Source of the DNA: Solirubrobacterales bacterium
Lineage (GTDB): Bacteria > Actinomycetota > Thermoleophilia > Solirubrobacterales > Solirubrobacteraceae
Length of the DNA stretch: 33,584 nt
Assembly: GCA_026392255.1 (NCBI GenBank)
Contig: JAPLCJ010000048.1
Coordinates: forward strand, 1-33,584
Reading direction: 5' to 3'
The translations under genes and the position numbers were made by a program. The notes beneath the pieces are model-generated. The model was not told the origin of the DNA. It made no database searches and saw only the letters and a list, made by a program, of their open reading frames with translations. Shown piece by piece: positions 32,105 to 33,584 of the stretch. How positions within the stretch are numbered: position 1 is the stretch's first letter; the number at the start of each line of letters is the position of its first letter.

Positions 32105-32734
32105 GTGACCCCGTTTGAACTGACACGCCGCCAGCAGGAAATTATGGACGCCATCCGTGGCTTCACTGGCGAACACGGCTACCCACCCACAGTCAGGGAC
32201 ATCGGCAAGGCAGTTGGGCTGACATCAAGCTCAACGGTGCATGCCCACCTAGCCAACCTCGAGAAGCTGGGGCTCCTGCGCCGCGATCCCACAAAGCCAC
32301 GTGCAATGGAGCTTGTTGATCGCGCAACACGCGGGGTCAAGGGCTTCGTGTCTGGGCCTGGTCTCCCCGTCGTCGGCCATGTAGCCGCCGGTAGTCCCAC
32401 TGTTGCCGAGGAGCTGATTGAGGACCACGTAGAGGTCCCCCAGCAGGCTGGTGGTCGGGATGGTCAGTTTGTTCTCCGTGTCCGCGGTGACTCAATGATT
32501 GACGCCGGCATCCTCGACGGAGATCTCGTCGTGGTCGCTGAGGCCAAGGAGGCACGCGATGGGGAAATTGTCGTCGCGCTGGTTGGTGAGGACAGCGAGG
32601 CTACGGTCAAGCGCTTCTTTAAAGATGGCAAGAAGGTCAGGCTTGAAGCAGAGAACAAGGCTTACAAGCCGATCATCACCGATCAGGTTCAGCTGGTCGG
32701 GCGCGTTGTTGGTTTGATGCGCGACGTTCGCTAG
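32105..32734 (+). CDS. lexA: SOS repressor LexA
   Basis: LexA represses DNA-damage genes and cleaves itself when RecA is activated. The 209-residue protein has an N-terminal winged helix (ELTRRQQEIMDAI, then PPTVRDIGKAVGLTSSSTVHAHLANLE), the cleavage site Ala95-Gly96 (VAAGSP), nucleophile Ser130 (GDSM) and Lys169 (VKRFF). GTG 32105 is chosen over any upstream start because GAGGAGG precedes it by 4 nt and the LexA box lies just upstream; a longer frame would run through the operator. Autoregulated by the palindrome at 32064-32077. Confidence 0.96.
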   Translation: MTPFELTRRQQEIMDAIRGFTGEHGYPPTVRDIGKAVGLTSSSTVHAHLANLEKLGLLRRDPTKPRAMELVDRATRGVKGFVSGPGLPVVGHVAAGSPTVAEELIEDHVEVPQQAGGRDGQFVLRVRGDSMIDAGILDGDLVVVAEAKEARDGEIVVALVGEDSEATVKRFFKDGKKVRLEAENKAYKPIITDQVQLVGRVVGLMRDVR

Positions 32735-32775
32735 AAGCAATCTCCGCGGAGCGCCCGTCTGTCCGTGGCGCTGCC

Positions 32776-32781
32776 TAGCCT
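32776..32781 (+). promoter_or_regulatory. -10 element of the last gene
   Basis: TAGCCT ends 6 nt before the ATG at 32788, with no ribosome site, as in the other leaderless-type promoters. Confidence 0.45.
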
Positions 32782-32787
32782 CACGTT

Positions 32788-33584
32788 ATGAATAATTACA
32801 TTTCCATTGACAGGCTTTTGCATCGGTCACTCTTCGTGTTCAAGAAGAGGCTTGGGCGTTTGGCAGCTCTGTCTGGCCTACTACTGGTGACACTGGCCTT
32901 GATAGTTACTCTGATCGTCGCGCTCGTTGCAATCGGCTCAGGTGGCAGCCAACCCTTTGTCTTTGTCCTTATCGTGATTGGCATCCTTCTCGTGGGTGCT
33001 GCAATCGCTGCGATGTCAGCCTTCAACGCCTCGGTAGTACGCGTTGTCGAAGCTGAGGAACGGGGCTTAGATCTAGGTGGAATTCTCGATGTCATCAAGA
33101 GCGTGAAGACGCGGATCTGGCCGGAGTTCTGGGTCGGTTTGCTTGCGTCGGTTGCGACCGTCGTCGGCTACTTCATCTTCCTGATCCCTGGCATTTACCT
33201 TGGGGTTGTGTGGGCAGTCGTGACACCAGTAATTGTTGTTGAAGGGCTGTCACTCGACGCCTTGGCTCGCAGCCGCCAGCTCGTTAAGGGCAACGGCTGG
33301 GGTGTATTTGGATTTGGACTGGTGGCGATTCTGGTGCTCCTTGCTGTCGCTTACCTCCTGATGCTGGCCGTGGTGCTCGTGGCAGCTCTGCTGGGCGCGA
33401 TTATTGGAGGCTCCGCTGGTGGCGGAGTGGCCGGCGTCGCCATGGGAGTCGCGTACCTGGCTTTCTACGTGGTTGCGCTCCCAGTTACCGGCGTGATCGG
33501 CTCCGTCCTTTACTTCGAGCTTGGCGGACTCGATGGCCACTCAGTTCCCCAGTCAACGCCAGCTCCCGCAGTACCCGTAGCGCC
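32788..33584 (+). CDS. polytopic membrane protein, 3' end outside window
   Basis: From ATG 32788 I read 265 codons with no stop before the edge. Five to six hydrophobic segments are seen, including LSGLLLVTLALIVTLIVALVA (about 29-49), FVFVLIVIGILLVGAAIAA and YFIFLIPGIYLGVVWAVVTPVIVVEGL. The motif IPGIYLGVVWAVVTPVIVVE with SRQLVKGNGW resembles YciC/DUF975-like and glycerophosphodiesterase-associated membrane domains, which are not functionally defined. The readable end turns Pro-rich (STPAPAVPVA), probably a cytoplasmic tail. It follows lexA but appears to have its own promoter. Confidence 0.75.
   Translation, partial: MNNYISIDRLLHRSLFVFKKRLGRLAALSGLLLVTLALIVTLIVALVAIGSGGSQPFVFVLIVIGILLVGAAIAAMSAFNASVVRVVEAEERGLDLGGILDVIKSVKTRIWPEFWVGLLASVATVVGYFIFLIPGIYLGVVWAVVTPVIVVEGLSLDALARSRQLVKGNGWGVFGFGLVAILVLLAVAYLLMLAVVLVAALLGAIIGGSAGGGVAGVAMGVAYLAFYVVALPVTGVIGSVLYFELGGLDGHSVPQSTPAPAVPVA

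Overview
The window looks like chromosomal DNA of a high-GC actinomycete-type bacterium (Actinomycetota). A deep-branching Thermoleophilia-like lineage is my best guess. The basis is a PhoP-type PHO box built on 11-bp GTTCAC repeats, a Gram-positive LexA box, a uvrC-rapZ-gap-pgk-tpiA backbone, a Cys-type CcmE, glycine-rich SecG and many apparently leaderless promoters (TANNNT 5-10 nt before the start codon). No phage, insertion sequence, CRISPR array or origin was seen, and no gene-free stretch exceeds 300 bases.

Layout. (1) 1-1463 (-): secreted alpha/beta hydrolase, cut by the window edge. (2) 1464-1740: a dense divergent regulatory region with an upstream mini-ORF, two strong hairpins and a phased PHO box. 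(3) 1741-7771: phosphate module pstS-pstC-pstA-pstB-phoU, then a DUF47 (PhoU-like) gene and an OmpR-type response regulator with its own PHO box; no sensor kinase or Pit transporter is adjacent. (4) 7777-10770: a compact TadE-like pseudopilin locus ending in a protein that joins a pilin-like anchor, a VanY-type D,D-peptidase and a lytic transglycosylase. (5) 10794-13046 (-): a molybdopterin/4Fe-4S oxidoreductase. (6) 13087-20563: uvrC, rapZ, gap, pgk, tpiA, gpmI; the yvcK and whiA genes usual between rapZ and gap are absent. (7) 20610-21839: tgt. (8) 21844-24216 (-): metallophosphoesterase, Thr-rich lipoprotein and transmembrane Ser/Thr kinase. (9) 24256-26322: rlmH and argS. (10) 26333-31599: System II cytochrome c maturation genes in two blocks (ccmH and dsbE on -, ccmE, ccmF and a ccmI-like gene on +) around tRNA-Gly(CCC) and three small unknown or regulatory genes. 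(11) 31610-end: secG, tRNA-Leu(AAG), lexA and a partial membrane-protein gene.

How it works together. Under phosphate limitation the response regulator probably binds 11-bp repeats before pstS and before its own gene, driving phosphate uptake with feedback through two PhoU-family proteins. The gap-pgk-tpiA-gpmI run covers lower glycolysis and is tightly coupled by ATGA/TGATG overlaps. The ccm genes attach haem to exported cytochromes, but ccmF is broken near its N terminus in this sequence.

Most worth a second look: the TadE-VanY-SLT fusion locus, the frame break in ccmF, tRNA-Leu with anticodon AAG, ArgRS lacking the HIGH histidines, CcmE with Phe in place of the conserved Tyr, the PHO-box pair, the leaderless promoter set, and the mini-ORF/hairpin before the hydrolase gene. 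All calls come from reading the sequence; no database search was run.
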